41,083 nucleotides of DNA from Paractinoplanes deccanensis (lineage in GTDB: Bacteria > Actinomycetota > Actinomycetes > Mycobacteriales > Micromonosporaceae). Where the stretch lies: contig NZ_BOMI01000015.1 of assembly GCF_016862115.1 (NCBI RefSeq), forward strand, positions 1-41,083. The letters are read 5' to 3'. The position numbers and the translations under genes are program-made. Positions 41,012 to 41,083 of this stretch are shown here, one piece after another. Position 1 is the first letter of the stretch. Every line of letters begins with the position of its first letter. Under the pieces are notes generated by a model that worked only from the letters and a program-made list of their open reading frames with translations, made no database searches and was not told the DNA's origin.

Positions 41012-41083
41012 TCACGGGACGCGGCCCCAGGTGGGTACGGCGTCGACGCGGCGTGGCCGGCGGCGAAGGGCGGGTCGACGTGG
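41012..41083 (-). other. Possible 3' end of a minus-strand gene at the window edge
   Basis: Read from the right edge, one minus-strand frame is open and ends RRVDAVPTWGRVP before a TGA at 41012-41014. It would be convergent with PL9, sharing the terminator at 40973. Only 23 codons are visible, so this is weak. Confidence 0.25.

Overview
The window comes from a high-GC actinomycete, most likely of the Micromonosporaceae (Actinoplanes-like). The reasons are very high GC with GC-rich third codon positions, many ATGA and GTGA stop/start overlaps, TANNNT -10 boxes, some placed for leaderless transcripts, and typical actinobacterial families (LacI regulators, CUT1 transporters, an ECF sigma factor with a SnoaL-like tail, alditol oxidase). 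This is inference from composition and family content; there is no rRNA marker.

Pectin and uronate region A (1-8526). Two secreted pectin enzymes, a PL1 pectate lyase (cut by the left edge) and a CE8 pectinesterase, lie on the minus strand, followed by a LacI-family regulator. Divergent from the regulator is a tightly coupled four-gene operon: Gfo/Idh/MocA oxidoreductase, DUF993 TIM-barrel protein, sugar-phosphate isomerase/epimerase-like protein and PmoA-like protein. The same palindrome (AGGAAAGCGCTTACC type) lies just downstream of the predicted -10 box of all three transcription units, so a small LacI regulon can be read directly from the DNA.

Nucleotide cassette (about 8.6-15.4 kb). After an EEP-family phosphatase comes a compact set of seven genes in two convergent units whose stop codons overlap. 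These are a divergent nucleoside-diphosphate kinase with a large insert, a DUF84 ITP/XTP phosphatase-like protein, a deoxynucleoside-kinase-like protein lacking the P-loop lysine, a SIR2-phosphoribosyltransferase fusion, a small MazG-like protein, a thymidylate-synthase homologue with the Asn-to-Asp change typical of cytosine-nucleotide enzymes, and a kinase-fold protein without an obvious catalytic loop. I see no housekeeping reason for this combination. It is the best candidate for an undescribed system, possibly a nucleotide- or NAD-based defence module or a modified-nucleotide pathway.

Uronate region B (15.6-29.2 kb). After an S41 peptidase there is a five-gene minus-strand operon (Gfo/Idh, UxuB-like reductase, L-fuconate-dehydratase-like enolase-superfamily protein, UxaC isomerase, second Gfo/Idh). 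It is divergent from a second LacI regulator and a CUT1 sugar transporter (binding protein and two permeases, no ATPase) plus a YesL-like membrane protein. A TGCAA-N4-TTGCA type operator sits in each divergent promoter.

Mixed region (29.1-37.0 kb): alpha/beta hydrolase, ECF sigma factor, STAS protein, alditol oxidase, a LysR regulator divergent from an NAD-binding atypical SDR, and an FtsH protease. Right end (37.1-41.1 kb): a secreted protein made of two nearly identical domains with a CebR-box-like operator upstream, GC-rich tandem repeats, a 26-bp periodic TGTCCAC array of about 18 units, and a secreted PL9 pectate lyase with its own promoter and terminator. PL1, CE8 and PL9 outside the cell, the transporter, and the UxaC/UxuB/dehydratase enzymes form a plausible path from pectin to central metabolism.
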